20,504 bases of DNA, from NCBI GenBank assembly GCA_012514255.1, contig JAAZAP010000360.1:1-20504 (forward strand), written 5' to 3'. The notes below the pieces were generated by a model. That model did not search any database. It was not told the DNA's origin and was given only the letters and a program-made list of their open reading frames with translations. Made by a program: the position numbers and the translations under genes. Each line of letters opens with the position of its first letter. Within the stretch, counting starts at the first letter, position 1. Positions 8,393 to 17,277 of the stretch are shown here, one piece after another. Source of the DNA: Bacteroidales bacterium (GTDB taxonomy: Bacteria > Bacteroidota > Bacteroidia > Bacteroidales > VadinHA17).

Positions 8393-8636
8393 TTCTGTTT
8401 TAATTTAGTTATTAATGTGACTTCAAATTGTCTCAGATTCCAGCTGTGAATTTAATAACAATAAAACTGTAAAAAACCTTACTTATGTCATGTTTTCTGA
8501 AAAATAACTTTACAACAGGCCCTGTGATGTGGCCGTGAGCATACCTGCCGGAGTCAATTTATATACCCATTTTGCCCGATTCGTCCACCATAATTTTGTA
8601 TATTAAGCCAACTTTGTAAATGCTAACAATCAGAGA
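8393..8636. other. Divergent intergenic region between hydC and kduI
   Basis: This non-coding spacer of 244 bp must hold the start sites of the minus-strand hydrogenase operon and the plus-strand kdu operon. The kduI-proximal side carries a recognisable Bacteroidota -7 element, listed separately. On the hydC side I find no good match to TAnnTTTG with a -33 partner. A short perfect inverted repeat, ACAGG-C-CCTGT, lies near the middle at 8515-8525; it could be an operator or chance. No small gene is apparent. Confidence 0.7.
8571..8598 (+). promoter_or_regulatory. Candidate Bacteroidota-type promoter of the kdu/pectin operon
   Basis: TAATTTTG at 8591-8598 is an exact match to the Bacteroidota -7 consensus TAnnTTTG, about 38 bp before the kduI start codon. 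TTTG at 8571-8574 could be the -33 element, but the 16-bp gap is shorter than the usual 19-21 bp, so the assignment is tentative. Transcription would begin a few bases downstream of 8598 and give a short leader. Confidence 0.42.
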
Positions 8637-9479
8637 ATGAAGACGAATATTGAGCTCAGATATGCTGCTCATCCTGATGACGTAAAGCATTGGGATACTG
8701 AGCGATTGCGGAAGGAACACCTTGTCGGGTCACTCTTCCGTGACAACACCGTGACAATGGTTTACTCCCTCTATGACCGCATGGTTGCCGGTGGCGCCAT
8801 GCCGTCAGGCGAAGCCCTGAGACTGGAAGCTGTTGATGAGGTTAAAGAATCCTTCTTCATGCACCGGCGTGAACTGGGAATATTCAATGTCGGGGGACCG
8901 GGCAGGGTGACAGCCGGCGAGGTGTCCTACGACCTGGAATGCAAGGAAGCGCTGTACCTCGGGAGCGGTGACCGGGAGATAATCTTCGGGAGTCATGATG
9001 CCGCCGACCCGGCTCTCTTTTATTTCAACTCCACCCCGGCGCATCGCAGCTGCCCTGACCGGAAGGTGACAAAGAATGACTGCATCAGAGCTGAAATGGG
9101 CTCGGCCGAAGCCGCCAACCACAGGGTTATCAACAAGATGATAGTGAGGGAGGTACTGGAAACATGCCAGCTTCAGATGGGGATGACCGAACTGAAACCC
9201 GGAAGTGTCTGGAATACGATGCCTCCCCACACCCACGGCCGACGCATGGAGGTATATTTCTATTTCGGCCTTCCGGAAGGGAGCGTGGTATGCCACTTCA
9301 TGGGGCAGCCAACAGAAACAAGACACATCTGGATGCAGAACAACGAGGCGGTGATATCCCCCCAGTGGTCAATCCATGCAGCCACCGCCACCGCAAGCTA
9401 TACATTCATATGGGGTATGGGCGGCGAAAACCTCGATTACGGCGACCAGGATTTCCTGAAACAGACTGACCTGAGATAG
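8637..9479 (+). CDS. kduI: 5-keto-4-deoxyuronate isomerase (4-deoxy-L-threo-5-hexosulose-uronate ketol-isomerase)
   Basis: A 280-residue cytoplasmic, metal-dependent cupin-type isomerase. It converts 5-keto-4-deoxyuronate (DKI), formed from the unsaturated uronic acid released from pectin oligosaccharides, to 2,5-diketo-3-deoxygluconate. The Zn ligands of the family are present: His198 and His200 in MPPHTHGRRMEVYFYF, Glu205, and His247 in QWSIHAA. Length matches E. coli KduI (about 278). It is the first gene of the operon, 31 bp before kduD, which takes the next step. Upstream GH105 activity (gene at 15920) supplies its substrate. No anomalies. Confidence 0.97.
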   Translation: MKTNIELRYAAHPDDVKHWDTERLRKEHLVGSLFRDNTVTMVYSLYDRMVAGGAMPSGEALRLEAVDEVKESFFMHRRELGIFNVGGPGRVTAGEVSYDLECKEALYLGSGDREIIFGSHDAADPALFYFNSTPAHRSCPDRKVTKNDCIRAEMGSAEAANHRVINKMIVREVLETCQLQMGMTELKPGSVWNTMPPHTHGRRMEVYFYFGLPEGSVVCHFMGQPTETRHIWMQNNEAVISPQWSIHAATATASYTFIWGMGGENLDYGDQDFLKQTDLR

Positions 9480-9510
9480 CAGCCCGCAAACAGACATAAA
9501 ACAGTTTTCA

Positions 9511-10296
9511 ATGGACAACGGCATTTTCAGACTCGACGGCAAGGTTGCGCTTGTAACCGGCGCCTCATACGGAATAGGGATGGCAATGGCAAAGGCGCTG
9601 GCGGAGGCAGGCGCAACAATCGTCTTCAATGACCGGAAGCCGGAGAAGGTGGAAGAGGCGCTCTCAGAGTACCGTCGCTGCGGTATCGATGCAAAGGGGT
9701 ACCTCTTCGATGTCACCGATGAGAATGCTGTCAGTGAGCATATTGATCTGATAACCACTGAGGTCGGGGTGATTGACATCCTGGTCAACAACGCTGGTAT
9801 CATAAAACGCATACCTGCACTTGAAATGGAAGCATCAGAGTTCCGCGAGGTCATTGACACAGACCTTACCGGTCCATTCATTATGTCAAAAGCCGTTGCC
9901 CCGGGCATGATAAGGAAAGGAGGCGGAAAGATCATCAACATCTGCTCCATGATGAGCGAGCTGGGCCGTGAGACCGTCTCGGCCTATGCCTCCGCCAAGG
10001 GAGGTCTGAAGATGCTCACCCGGAATCTTGCCTGTGAATGGGCTGAGCACAACATCCAGGTCAACGGTATCGGACCGGGTTACATAGCCACCCCTCAGAC
10101 CGCTCCTCTTCGCACTGAGGGCCACCCCTTCAACTCATTCATCATCGGACGCACACCGGCAGCACGCTGGGGAACCCCTGAAGACCTCCAGGGACCCGTC
10201 GTTTTCCTCGCCTCACAGGCATCCGATTTTATCAACGGACACATCCTCTACGTTGACGGCGGCATCCTGGCATATATCGGTAAACAACCCAAATGA
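9511..10296 (+). CDS. kduD: 2-deoxy-D-gluconate 3-dehydrogenase / DKII reductase (SDR family)
   Basis: A 261-residue cytoplasmic short-chain dehydrogenase. It reduces 2,5-diketo-3-deoxygluconate to 2-keto-3-deoxygluconate (KDG) with NAD(P)H. The cofactor motif TGASYGIG is at 16-23, NNAG at 93-96, the catalytic Ser at 146 (INICSMMS), and the YxxxK pair at Tyr159/Lys163 (SAYASAK). Asp41 after the second strand (FNDRKPEK) suggests NAD(H) preference. Its position directly after kduI makes the KduD assignment safer than the fold alone would. Neither KDG kinase nor KDPG aldolase is in the window, so later steps must be encoded elsewhere. Confidence 0.95.
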   Translation: MDNGIFRLDGKVALVTGASYGIGMAMAKALAEAGATIVFNDRKPEKVEEALSEYRRCGIDAKGYLFDVTDENAVSEHIDLITTEVGVIDILVNNAGIIKRIPALEMEASEFREVIDTDLTGPFIMSKAVAPGMIRKGGGKIINICSMMSELGRETVSAYASAKGGLKMLTRNLACEWAEHNIQVNGIGPGYIATPQTAPLRTEGHPFNSFIIGRTPAARWGTPEDLQGPVVFLASQASDFINGHILYVDGGILAYIGKQPK

Positions 10297-10308
10297 TCAA
10301 CAGATAAA

Positions 10309-11436
10309 ATGAAAAAAAGCTCCCTCTTCCTTATTTCCCTCCTTCTCCTTTCCGGCTGCGCCGACGACAGGGTGAAGGTGACGGTAGAAAATACCCTGGA
10401 CATGGACAGGACGGCAGAAACAGTTGAAATACCGTTGGCCGACATAACCGGCAAACTTGACGCAGCCGATCCTGCAGCTTTCATCGTGACCGACAGCAGG
10501 GGAGCCGAGGTGCCCTCTCAGCTGATTTATGCCGGGCAGGCTTCTCCGCTGTCACTTATCTTCCAGGCTGACGTCAGGGCCGGAGCCACTGCCGTTTATT
10601 ATATAGAACCGGGAACGCCCGGCGTGTATGAGGCCGCAACCTACGGCCGTTTCGTTCCGGAGAGGTATGACGACTATGCCTGGGAGAATGACCGTATCGC
10701 TTTCCGGATATACGGACCTGCCCTGATAGAGAAGGACGGCCCCAGCAACGGACTGGATGTATGGATCAAGAGAACTGACAAACTGGTGATAGACAGATGG
10801 TATGCAGATTACCTTGCCGGGAAGAACACCTATCATGATGACAACGGTGAAGGATGCGACTGTTACAAGGTAGGCCGCACCCTCGGTGCAGGCGCCATGG
10901 CGCCATGGATCAACGACTCCCTCTGGCTGGCAATCAACTTTGTTTCATGGGAAAGACTGGACAACGGCCCCCTGCGCACCTCGTTCAGGCTGACCTATCC
11001 CCCCTTCCCCGCCGGTGATGCGATGCTGACTGAAACACGTACCATCTCCCTCGATGCCGGCAGCCAGCTGACAAGAGTCATCGAGGAATACACCGGCGCT
11101 GATAATGCGTTCCCGGTGGCAGCAGGCATTGTCACAAGGGAGGAAGGGTCATCCCTGCCCCTTGAGGCCGGAAGGAATGCCATCGCCTACCGCCTCGACG
11201 GCGGCGAGGGCGGGATCACCTATATAGGAACAGTACTCACAACCCCCGCAACAGAGATTAAGGAGACCGACGGTCACCTGCTGATCGTCACCGGATACAA
11301 ACCCGGGACTCCTCTTACATATTATACAGGCGGCGGCTGGAGCAAATGGGGCTTCGAATCCGATGATGCCTGGACTGCCTATATTGACGCCTTCGCACAG
11401 CGAATCCAGACCCCGCTGACAGTCAAGACTGAATAA
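10309..11436 (+). CDS. DUF4861-type lipoprotein of the pectin locus
   Basis: A 375-residue exported lipoprotein with a short hydrophobic signal and lipobox LSGC (lipidated Cys17). The acidic residues right after the Cys (CADD) resemble the Bacteroidota lipoprotein export signal, so it may be displayed on the cell surface. The body matches my memory of DUF4861, a family recurrent in uronate-rich polysaccharide loci; the recognisable core is RYDDYAWENDRIAFRIYGP at about residues 119-137. No catalytic role is established from the sequence. I recall that a related protein from an ulvan locus has been described as an oligosaccharide dehydratase, but I cannot verify that here. The gene sits 12 bp after kduD and 7 bp before the HTCS gene, so it is coexpressed with pectin catabolism. 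Confidence 0.85.
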   Translation: MKKSSLFLISLLLLSGCADDRVKVTVENTLDMDRTAETVEIPLADITGKLDAADPAAFIVTDSRGAEVPSQLIYAGQASPLSLIFQADVRAGATAVYYIEPGTPGVYEAATYGRFVPERYDDYAWENDRIAFRIYGPALIEKDGPSNGLDVWIKRTDKLVIDRWYADYLAGKNTYHDDNGEGCDCYKVGRTLGAGAMAPWINDSLWLAINFVSWERLDNGPLRTSFRLTYPPFPAGDAMLTETRTISLDAGSQLTRVIEEYTGADNAFPVAAGIVTREEGSSLPLEAGRNAIAYRLDGGEGGITYIGTVLTTPATEIKETDGHLLIVTGYKPGTPLTYYTGGGWSKWGFESDDAWTAYIDAFAQRIQTPLTVKTE

Positions 11437-11443
11437 CCTGAAT

Positions 11444-14400
11444 ATGCGCCTCATTGCCGGGAAAAAGATCTTCATCCTGCTGCTGACACTGCTGCCGCTG
11501 TCACTCTCCGGCCAGTTCAAGAGCGCATTTACCCATTATTCGGTAGAAGACGGTCTCTCTGAAGGGGTCGTCCTGACAATGCACCAGGACCGCGAGGGAT
11601 TGATGTGGTTCGGCACCTTCGACGGCCTCAACCGTTTTGACGGTTATAACTTCAAGGTATACAAGTCAGGCTTCAACTCAAGCTACGGCCTGACAAACAA
11701 CAGGGTGGACCGGATCACCGAGGATGACCTGGGCTACCTCTGGATAATGAACAATGACGGCGAGGTCTACCGCATGAATTCCCGCACCGAGGAGTTCATA
11801 AACTTCAATGAGATCAGCTCATCAGGTACCGGAAACTATTCCCCCGTCAACCAGATCTACTGTTTCAGCGGAGGTGAGACATGGCTCCCTACCGAGGCCG
11901 GCACATGTATCCGTGTGATCTCGCAGGAATCATCCTCAGCCTGTTCACTTCAGCGCTTCAGTTGCAGCACCGGCAGCGCCCCGGTCACTTCAATAAACCT
12001 TATTTCCAGGGACACCGAAGGGACTGTCTGGATCCTCACCGACTCAGGACTGTTCTCCGTAAGCGGTAATGACACAGTACCGCGCCTCATGCCGGGCACA
12101 ACGGAACGCAACAGAACCGGCAGGGCATTCTTCTGCCTTCATGAGGCCGGCGAACGGCTCTGGTTCGGAACCTCCGGCGGCACTATCCTGGTTACAGGGC
12201 ATGCAGCTGAACTTACCGAAGAAATACGGCTGGGAATAAGCTCTGACATTATCAGCATCAGGCCCCTGAACCAGCGGGAGCTTATCATACTTACATCCGG
12301 CGACGGCTTCTTCATCTACTCCCCAGTAACAGGTGAGAAAAAACAGTATGACAGATCTCGTTATCCCGTACTGCCAACCAATAAAATGGCTTCGGTCTAT
12401 GTCGACCGTTACGGTGAGGCCTGGATAGAATCGCAGGCCGACGGGGTGACTCACTACGATCCGTTCAGCGGCACCCTCAGGCACTTTCGCCCTGCGGTCG
12501 ATAAAACGAATCCCAATGTTCTGCTGCCAAGCTTCGTCATATTCGAGGATGTCAACGATATATTATGGGTTTACCCCCGCGGAGGCGGCTTCTCGCGCTA
12601 CAACAGGGCGGAAAGGAATCTCGAGTACTTCCACAACGAACCGGGAAGCAGCGACAGGCGCTTTCCAAACCTCATCCATTCAGCCATTTCCGACAGACAG
12701 GGAAACCTCTGGATGTGTACCATCACCCGCGGCATTGAGAAGGTCTCATTCTTCCCCAGCCTCTTCAGGGTGATTAGCCCCAAGCCTGTTGCAGCGTCAC
12801 ACTCCGAGAACGAGGTCCGGGCCGTCTTCGAGGACAATAACCGCCACCTGTGGGCAGCTACCCGTGACGGCCGCGTATATCTGTTCGATCCGGCACGGCG
12901 GATGGTGGGTTACCTGAGGGATAACGGCACCTTCGGATCCGGCGAACCGTTCAGCGCCCTGGTGTATGTGATCACACAGGACAGCGAGGGCAACATCTGG
13001 ATGGGATCCAAGGGACGGGGCCTCTTTAAGCTCGAACCGACCGGCAACAGCTCTCCCTGCTGCTACCGCATCACCGGCTACAGGCATGATGATGAAGACC
13101 CCTTCAGCCTCAGCCATGACAACGTATATTCGGTGCATGAAGACCCTGACGGCAGGATCTGGGTAGGTACATTCAACGGCGGACTCAACTATATTGCAGA
13201 AAAGGACGGCCGGACTCTCTTCATCAATTCACTGAACCGCCTGAAAAACTACCCCTATTCAAATCACAAAAGGGTAAGATACATCACATCCGACAACCAG
13301 GGCAGGATATGGGTGGGAACCACCAGCGGGCTGGTAATATTCAACCGCGGTTTCAAAGAACCGGAATCGGCTGAATTCACAACCTGCTTCTTCGATCCGC
13401 AGGTCGAGACAAGCCTCGCCAACAACGATGTGCACTATATCTATTGCGCTCCTGACGGGGAGATCTTCGTCGCCACCTTCGGGGGAGGCCTCAACAGGGT
13501 AACGGGCGACAGCGAAAAACCCGGATTCAAATCCTACACGGTAAGGACAGGCGCACCTGACGATGTGATCCTGAGTATCGTTGATGACCTCAGCGGCAAT
13601 CTCTGGCTGAGCAGCGAAAGAGGTATCCTGAAGTTCAATGTGCAAAGCGAATCATTCGAGATCTACAGCGAACAGAGCGGGGTTGAGAGACGCTATTTCT
13701 CGGAGGCCACGGGCCTCAGGACCGCCGACAGCGAGATCATGTTCGGGTTTGATAACGGCATCTGCTGCTTTAACCCGGCACAGGTGAGAAAAGTCAACTA
13801 CGTCCCTCCTCTTCTGTTCACACGGCTTACCGTTGCCGGCACCGACATGCACACCGGTGGCGGATCACCCGCGTTGCCAGGCAGTGATACCGGCATAGCA
13901 TCACTTGAACTGCGACACGACCAGAAGAGCCTGGCAATCGAATTCGCCGCACTCGATTACAGAAACCCGAAGAATATTCAGTATGCCCACCGGCTGGAAG
14001 GTATTGATCCTGACTGGATAATTGAACGGGGTCAGCGCATTGCCTCTTACACCAACCTGGACCCGGGTGAATACCTGTTCAGAGTCAGATCCACGAATTC
14101 TGACGGTATCTGGGTCGACAACACCCGCAGCGTGAGGGTGGTTGTAGAACCATCATTCTGGCAAACCCTGATCGCCAGGATCCTGATTGTTGCCGTCAGC
14201 CTCGGACTGATTACCCTCGCCATCTATGTCATCTTCACAATGTACAAGCTCCGGCATAAGGTGGAGGTGGAACAGCTGATCACCAACCTGAAACTCAAGT
14301 TCTTTACCGATATATCCCATGAACTGCGCACACCTCTGACACTCATCTCATCCCCGGTAACGAACATCCTTCAGAACAACAGCCTTGACCCGGAGGTCCG

Positions 14401-15895
14401 CGACCAGCTGACCCTTGTACAAAGCAATACGCAGCGTATGCTGCGTCTCGTAAACCAGATCCTGGATTTCAGGAAGGTGCAGAACCGTAAGATGAAGCTC
14501 AAGATAGAGGAATTCCCGCTCGGACCGTTTATTGCGGGGATCTGCACTGACTTCCGGAAGGTGGCCGAGGACAAGGGGATAAGACTGTTGGTCGAAGATC
14601 TTTCAGGAGGCGAAAAGGTATGGGCTGACCCTGACAAAGTCGAAAAGATAGTATTTAACCTGGTCACCAATGCACTCAAATTCACGCCGCGGGGCAAACG
14701 GGTGAATGTGACCGTAAAGAAGAACATCGATTCGCTGGAGCTGATCGTAGCCGACCAGGGAACCGGGCTCTCACGGGAAAAGATGAAAAAACTGTTCATG
14801 CGGTTTGACAGTGAGGAGAAGGAGGTAATGACAATGCAGCCGGGTACAGGAATAGGCCTCTCCCTGAGCAGGGAACTGGCAGAGCTGCACTGCGCCGAAC
14901 TGACCGCCGAGAGCGAAGAGGGCCGCGGCGCTACCTTCAGGGTCATATTCAGACTCGGTTTCTCCCACTTCGGCAATGATACGGAATTTGTGCTGGCTGA
15001 CGGTCAGAACTCCCTCAGTTCGAGCAACCCGCCACAGGAGATGACGGAAGAGGTTGAAGACGCAGATAACGAAGGCAATGATGACGACGAACCGGTGCTG
15101 TTGTTCGTCGAGGACAACGAAGAGCTCCGGAGCTTCATAAAGATCATACTCTCTGACGGCTTCCATGTCATCGAGGCCGGTAACGGCATCGAGGGGCTCG
15201 AGATAGCCCGCAGCCAGCTCCCTGATATCATCATCACAGACCTGATGATGCCCGAGATGGACGGGCTTGAACTGGCACGGCGGATAAAGGAAGAGGTCAC
15301 CACTTCACATATCCCGGTTGTTGTCCTTACAGCCAAGTCAGACCTTGACACGCAGGTCGAAGCCCTGAAACGGGGAGCTGACGATTTCATCACCAAGCCC
15401 TTCAGCTCCACCTACCTAAGGGCCAGGATCGAAAACATACTCCGGCAGCGAAAAAAACTGCAGGAGCTGTTCCTCTCCTCACTTGATGACTATCACCGGC
15501 CGAAAAACGATAAACCTGTTGATATCACTCCGTCGGAACCGGTAATAGAATCGTATGATGACAGGCTCATGAAAAATCTGATGGAGGTAATGGAGGAGAA
15601 TATTGACAACTCGGCGCTCACCGTTGATGAGCTTGTGTCGAAAATGGGCATCGGCAGGTCTGTCTTCTTCAAAAAGCTGAAGAGCCTCACAGGCCTGGCC
15701 CCGGTTGAGTTTATCAGGGAAGTGAGGGTCAAAAGGGCCGCTCAGCTCATAGAATCAGGCGAATACACTATCTCCCAGGTCACCTACATGGTTGGCTGCA
15801 ATGATCCCCGGTATTTCTCGCGCATCTTCAAACAACGCTTCGGGATGACCCCTACGGAATACAGGGACAAACACGTGAAACAGAAGCAGGGCTGA
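11444..15895 (+). CDS. Hybrid two-component system regulator (HTCS) of the pectin locus
   Basis: A 1,483-residue one-polypeptide sensor-regulator, the usual switch of Bacteroidota polysaccharide loci. Order: signal peptide (about 1-23); a periplasmic sensor of about 13-14 Reg_prop propeller blades (repeats such as LMWFGTFDGLNRFD, NIWMGSKGRGLFKLEP and RIWVGTFNGGLNYI), forming two propellers; a Y_Y_Y domain (about 815-900); a transmembrane helix (about 911-932); HisKA with phospho-His959 in SHELRTP; HATPase (N box near 1072, GTGIGLSLS near 1135); a short acidic linker; receiver (about 1217-1335) with phospho-Asp1266 in TDLMMPEMDG; and a C-terminal AraC-type HTH (about 1385-1478). All phosphorelay residues are intact. 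It lies inside the operon it probably controls, which would give positive feedback. The ligand is inferred to be a pectin-derived oligosaccharide. Confidence 0.97.
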   Translation: MRLIAGKKIFILLLTLLPLSLSGQFKSAFTHYSVEDGLSEGVVLTMHQDREGLMWFGTFDGLNRFDGYNFKVYKSGFNSSYGLTNNRVDRITEDDLGYLWIMNNDGEVYRMNSRTEEFINFNEISSSGTGNYSPVNQIYCFSGGETWLPTEAGTCIRVISQESSSACSLQRFSCSTGSAPVTSINLISRDTEGTVWILTDSGLFSVSGNDTVPRLMPGTTERNRTGRAFFCLHEAGERLWFGTSGGTILVTGHAAELTEEIRLGISSDIISIRPLNQRELIILTSGDGFFIYSPVTGEKKQYDRSRYPVLPTNKMASVYVDRYGEAWIESQADGVTHYDPFSGTLRHFRPAVDKTNPNVLLPSFVIFEDVNDILWVYPRGGGFSRYNRAERNLEYFHNEPGSSDRRFPNLIHSAISDRQGNLWMCTITRGIEKVSFFPSLFRVISPKPVAASHSENEVRAVFEDNNRHLWAATRDGRVYLFDPARRMVGYLRDNGTFGSGEPFSALVYVITQDSEGNIWMGSKGRGLFKLEPTGNSSPCCYRITGYRHDDEDPFSLSHDNVYSVHEDPDGRIWVGTFNGGLNYIAEKDGRTLFINSLNRLKNYPYSNHKRVRYITSDNQGRIWVGTTSGLVIFNRGFKEPESAEFTTCFFDPQVETSLANNDVHYIYCAPDGEIFVATFGGGLNRVTGDSEKPGFKSYTVRTGAPDDVILSIVDDLSGNLWLSSERGILKFNVQSESFEIYSEQSGVERRYFSEATGLRTADSEIMFGFDNGICCFNPAQVRKVNYVPPLLFTRLTVAGTDMHTGGGSPALPGSDTGIASLELRHDQKSLAIEFAALDYRNPKNIQYAHRLEGIDPDWIIERGQRIASYTNLDPGEYLFRVRSTNSDGIWVDNTRSVRVVVEPSFWQTLIARILIVAVSLGLITLAIYVIFTMYKLRHKVEVEQLITNLKLKFFTDISHELRTPLTLISSPVTNILQNNSLDPEVRDQLTLVQSNTQRMLRLVNQILDFRKVQNRKMKLKIEEFPLGPFIAGICTDFRKVAEDKGIRLLVEDLSGGEKVWADPDKVEKIVFNLVTNALKFTPRGKRVNVTVKKNIDSLELIVADQGTGLSREKMKKLFMRFDSEEKEVMTMQPGTGIGLSLSRELAELHCAELTAESEEGRGATFRVIFRLGFSHFGNDTEFVLADGQNSLSSSNPPQEMTEEVEDADNEGNDDDEPVLLFVEDNEELRSFIKIILSDGFHVIEAGNGIEGLEIARSQLPDIIITDLMMPEMDGLELARRIKEEVTTSHIPVVVLTAKSDLDTQVEALKRGADDFITKPFSSTYLRARIENILRQRKKLQELFLSSLDDYHRPKNDKPVDITPSEPVIESYDDRLMKNLMEVMEENIDNSALTVDELVSKMGIGRSVFFKKLKSLTGLAPVEFIREVRVKRAAQLIESGEYTISQVTYMVGCNDPRYFSRIFKQRFGMTPTEYRDKHVKQKQG

Positions 15896-15919
15896 GCCCG
15901 GCAAAATCTTACCATCTTC

Positions 15920-17134
15920 ATGAAAAAAGTCCAATCACTCATTTGCTGCCTGCTTGCCATGACCCTGTTCCTCTCCTGCGGAAGCAGCAGAAACAGCGGG
16001 CTTGACTCGCCGCTTTGGTCAGTACGGATGGCCGAGTCCGAGATGATCCGGAACCCCTCGCTCTGGATGGCCGATTTCGTGACAGAAAAAAAGTGGAACT
16101 ACACCCAGGGGCTGATGGGCCTTGCCTTCCTGAAGCTCTATGATGTCACTGATGACAAACGGTATTTTGATTACGCAAAAGGTTACGCCGATTCCCTGAT
16201 TGACGCCGATGGAATAATCTATAAGTACAGGATGGATAACTACAACCTTGACCAGGTCAATCCCGGCAAGATGATGTTCATCCTGTACGACAAGACCGGC
16301 GATCCGAGATATGAGAAGGTGATTCAAACCCTTTACCGCCAGTTGCAGAACCAGCCGCGGACAGATGAAGGCGGGTTCTGGCACAAGAAGATATACCCTG
16401 ACCAGATGTGGCTTGACGGTCTTTACATGGGTGCACCGTTTTATGCTGAATACGCTTTAAGGTATAACCATCCTGATGATTTCCGTGATGCGGTGAATCA
16501 GTTCCTGATTATTGCTTCCCGCACATATGATCCTGTCACAGGCCTTTACAGGCATGCCTTTGACGCATCGAAGAAGATGGCCTGGGCCGACAGCATTACC
16601 GGCCAGGCTCCTCACGCCTGGGGAAGAGCCATGGGGTGGTTCTCAATGGCAATAGTCGATGTACTCGATTTCCTGCCTGTGGATCAGCCCGGAAGGAATG
16701 AACTGACCGGGATACTGCAGGGCATGGTGCAGAAGCTGTCAGAAATCCAGGACCCTGCCACTGGCGGATGGTACCAGGTGCCTGACCAGTCCGGCGCTGA
16801 AGGAAACTACATTGAAACATCGTGTACTGCCATGTTCGCCTATTCAATCTTCAAGGGAGTCAGGATGGGCTACCTTGACAAGAAATACCTTGCCGTTGCG
16901 GGAAAGGCGTACCAGGGTCTTCTCGACAATTTTATCGTCACAAACCCGGATGGCACTGTAAGCATGAAGAATATCTGCGGGGTGGCCGGCCTGGGAGGCG
17001 ATCCTTACCGCGACGGCTCATATGAATATTATATCGGCGAGTTGATCCGTGACAATGATCCCAAAGGCGTCGGGCCGTTCATCCTGGCAAGTCTTGAATA
17101 CGAAATGATCCCCGGGAAAAGCAATAAGAAATAG
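15920..17134 (+). CDS. GH105 unsaturated galacturonyl/rhamnogalacturonyl hydrolase, lipoprotein
   Basis: A 404-residue (alpha/alpha)6-barrel enzyme that cleaves the 4,5-unsaturated uronic acid from the non-reducing end of pectin oligosaccharides made by lyases. Its signal peptide ends in a lipobox (LFLSC, Cys20). The residues after the Cys (GSSRN) lack acids, so it is probably periplasmic. Family motifs are YNLDQVNPGK (Asp111), the catalytic general acid/base region MWLDGLYMGAPFYAEYA with Asp166 (equivalent to YteR Asp143 as I align it), and HAWGRAMGWF (232-241). The released unsaturated uronate becomes DKI, the KduI substrate encoded in the same operon. It starts 24 bp after the HTCS stop. 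Immediately downstream is a GH28 remnant. Confidence 0.95.
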   Translation: MKKVQSLICCLLAMTLFLSCGSSRNSGLDSPLWSVRMAESEMIRNPSLWMADFVTEKKWNYTQGLMGLAFLKLYDVTDDKRYFDYAKGYADSLIDADGIIYKYRMDNYNLDQVNPGKMMFILYDKTGDPRYEKVIQTLYRQLQNQPRTDEGGFWHKKIYPDQMWLDGLYMGAPFYAEYALRYNHPDDFRDAVNQFLIIASRTYDPVTGLYRHAFDASKKMAWADSITGQAPHAWGRAMGWFSMAIVDVLDFLPVDQPGRNELTGILQGMVQKLSEIQDPATGGWYQVPDQSGAEGNYIETSCTAMFAYSIFKGVRMGYLDKKYLAVAGKAYQGLLDNFIVTNPDGTVSMKNICGVAGLGGDPYRDGSYEYYIGELIRDNDPKGVGPFILASLEYEMIPGKSNKK

Positions 17135-17144
17135 GCAGTCGGCT

Positions 17145-17273
17145 GCAAAGAATGAAGAGTCAACAGTCAGGAATTGCACCTTCAACGGTGTGGAGGGAGG
17201 TAACCAGATCACCGGCGCTGAACGTGTCAGGCTGCGGAACGTATCTGTCAACGGTAAAAAGACAAGGAGCTGA
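17145..17273 (+). pseudogene. C-terminal remnant of a GH28 polygalacturonase
   Basis: After the GH105 stop, a different plus-strand frame reads 42 codons plus a stop (TGA at 17271-17273) with no start codon. It includes TVRNCTFNGVEGGNQITGAE followed by RVRLRNVSVNGKK. This is the pattern at the C-terminal end of bacterial GH28 polygalacturonases and related right-handed beta-helix pectinases (last coils, ending in VNGK). Nothing upstream of about 17145 in that frame looks homologous, because it runs into the GH105 coding end. I infer that a full GH28 gene followed GH105 and was deleted apart from its tail. Not translated as far as can be seen. The stop is 4 bp from the convergent CE8 stop. Confidence 0.75.
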
Positions 17274-17277
17274 CGTG

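Noticed and set aside
11444..15895. Possible separate histidine kinase and AraC regulator genes
   Set aside because: One uninterrupted frame carries the sensor, kinase, receiver and HTH in the standard HTCS order, with no internal stop or frameshift.
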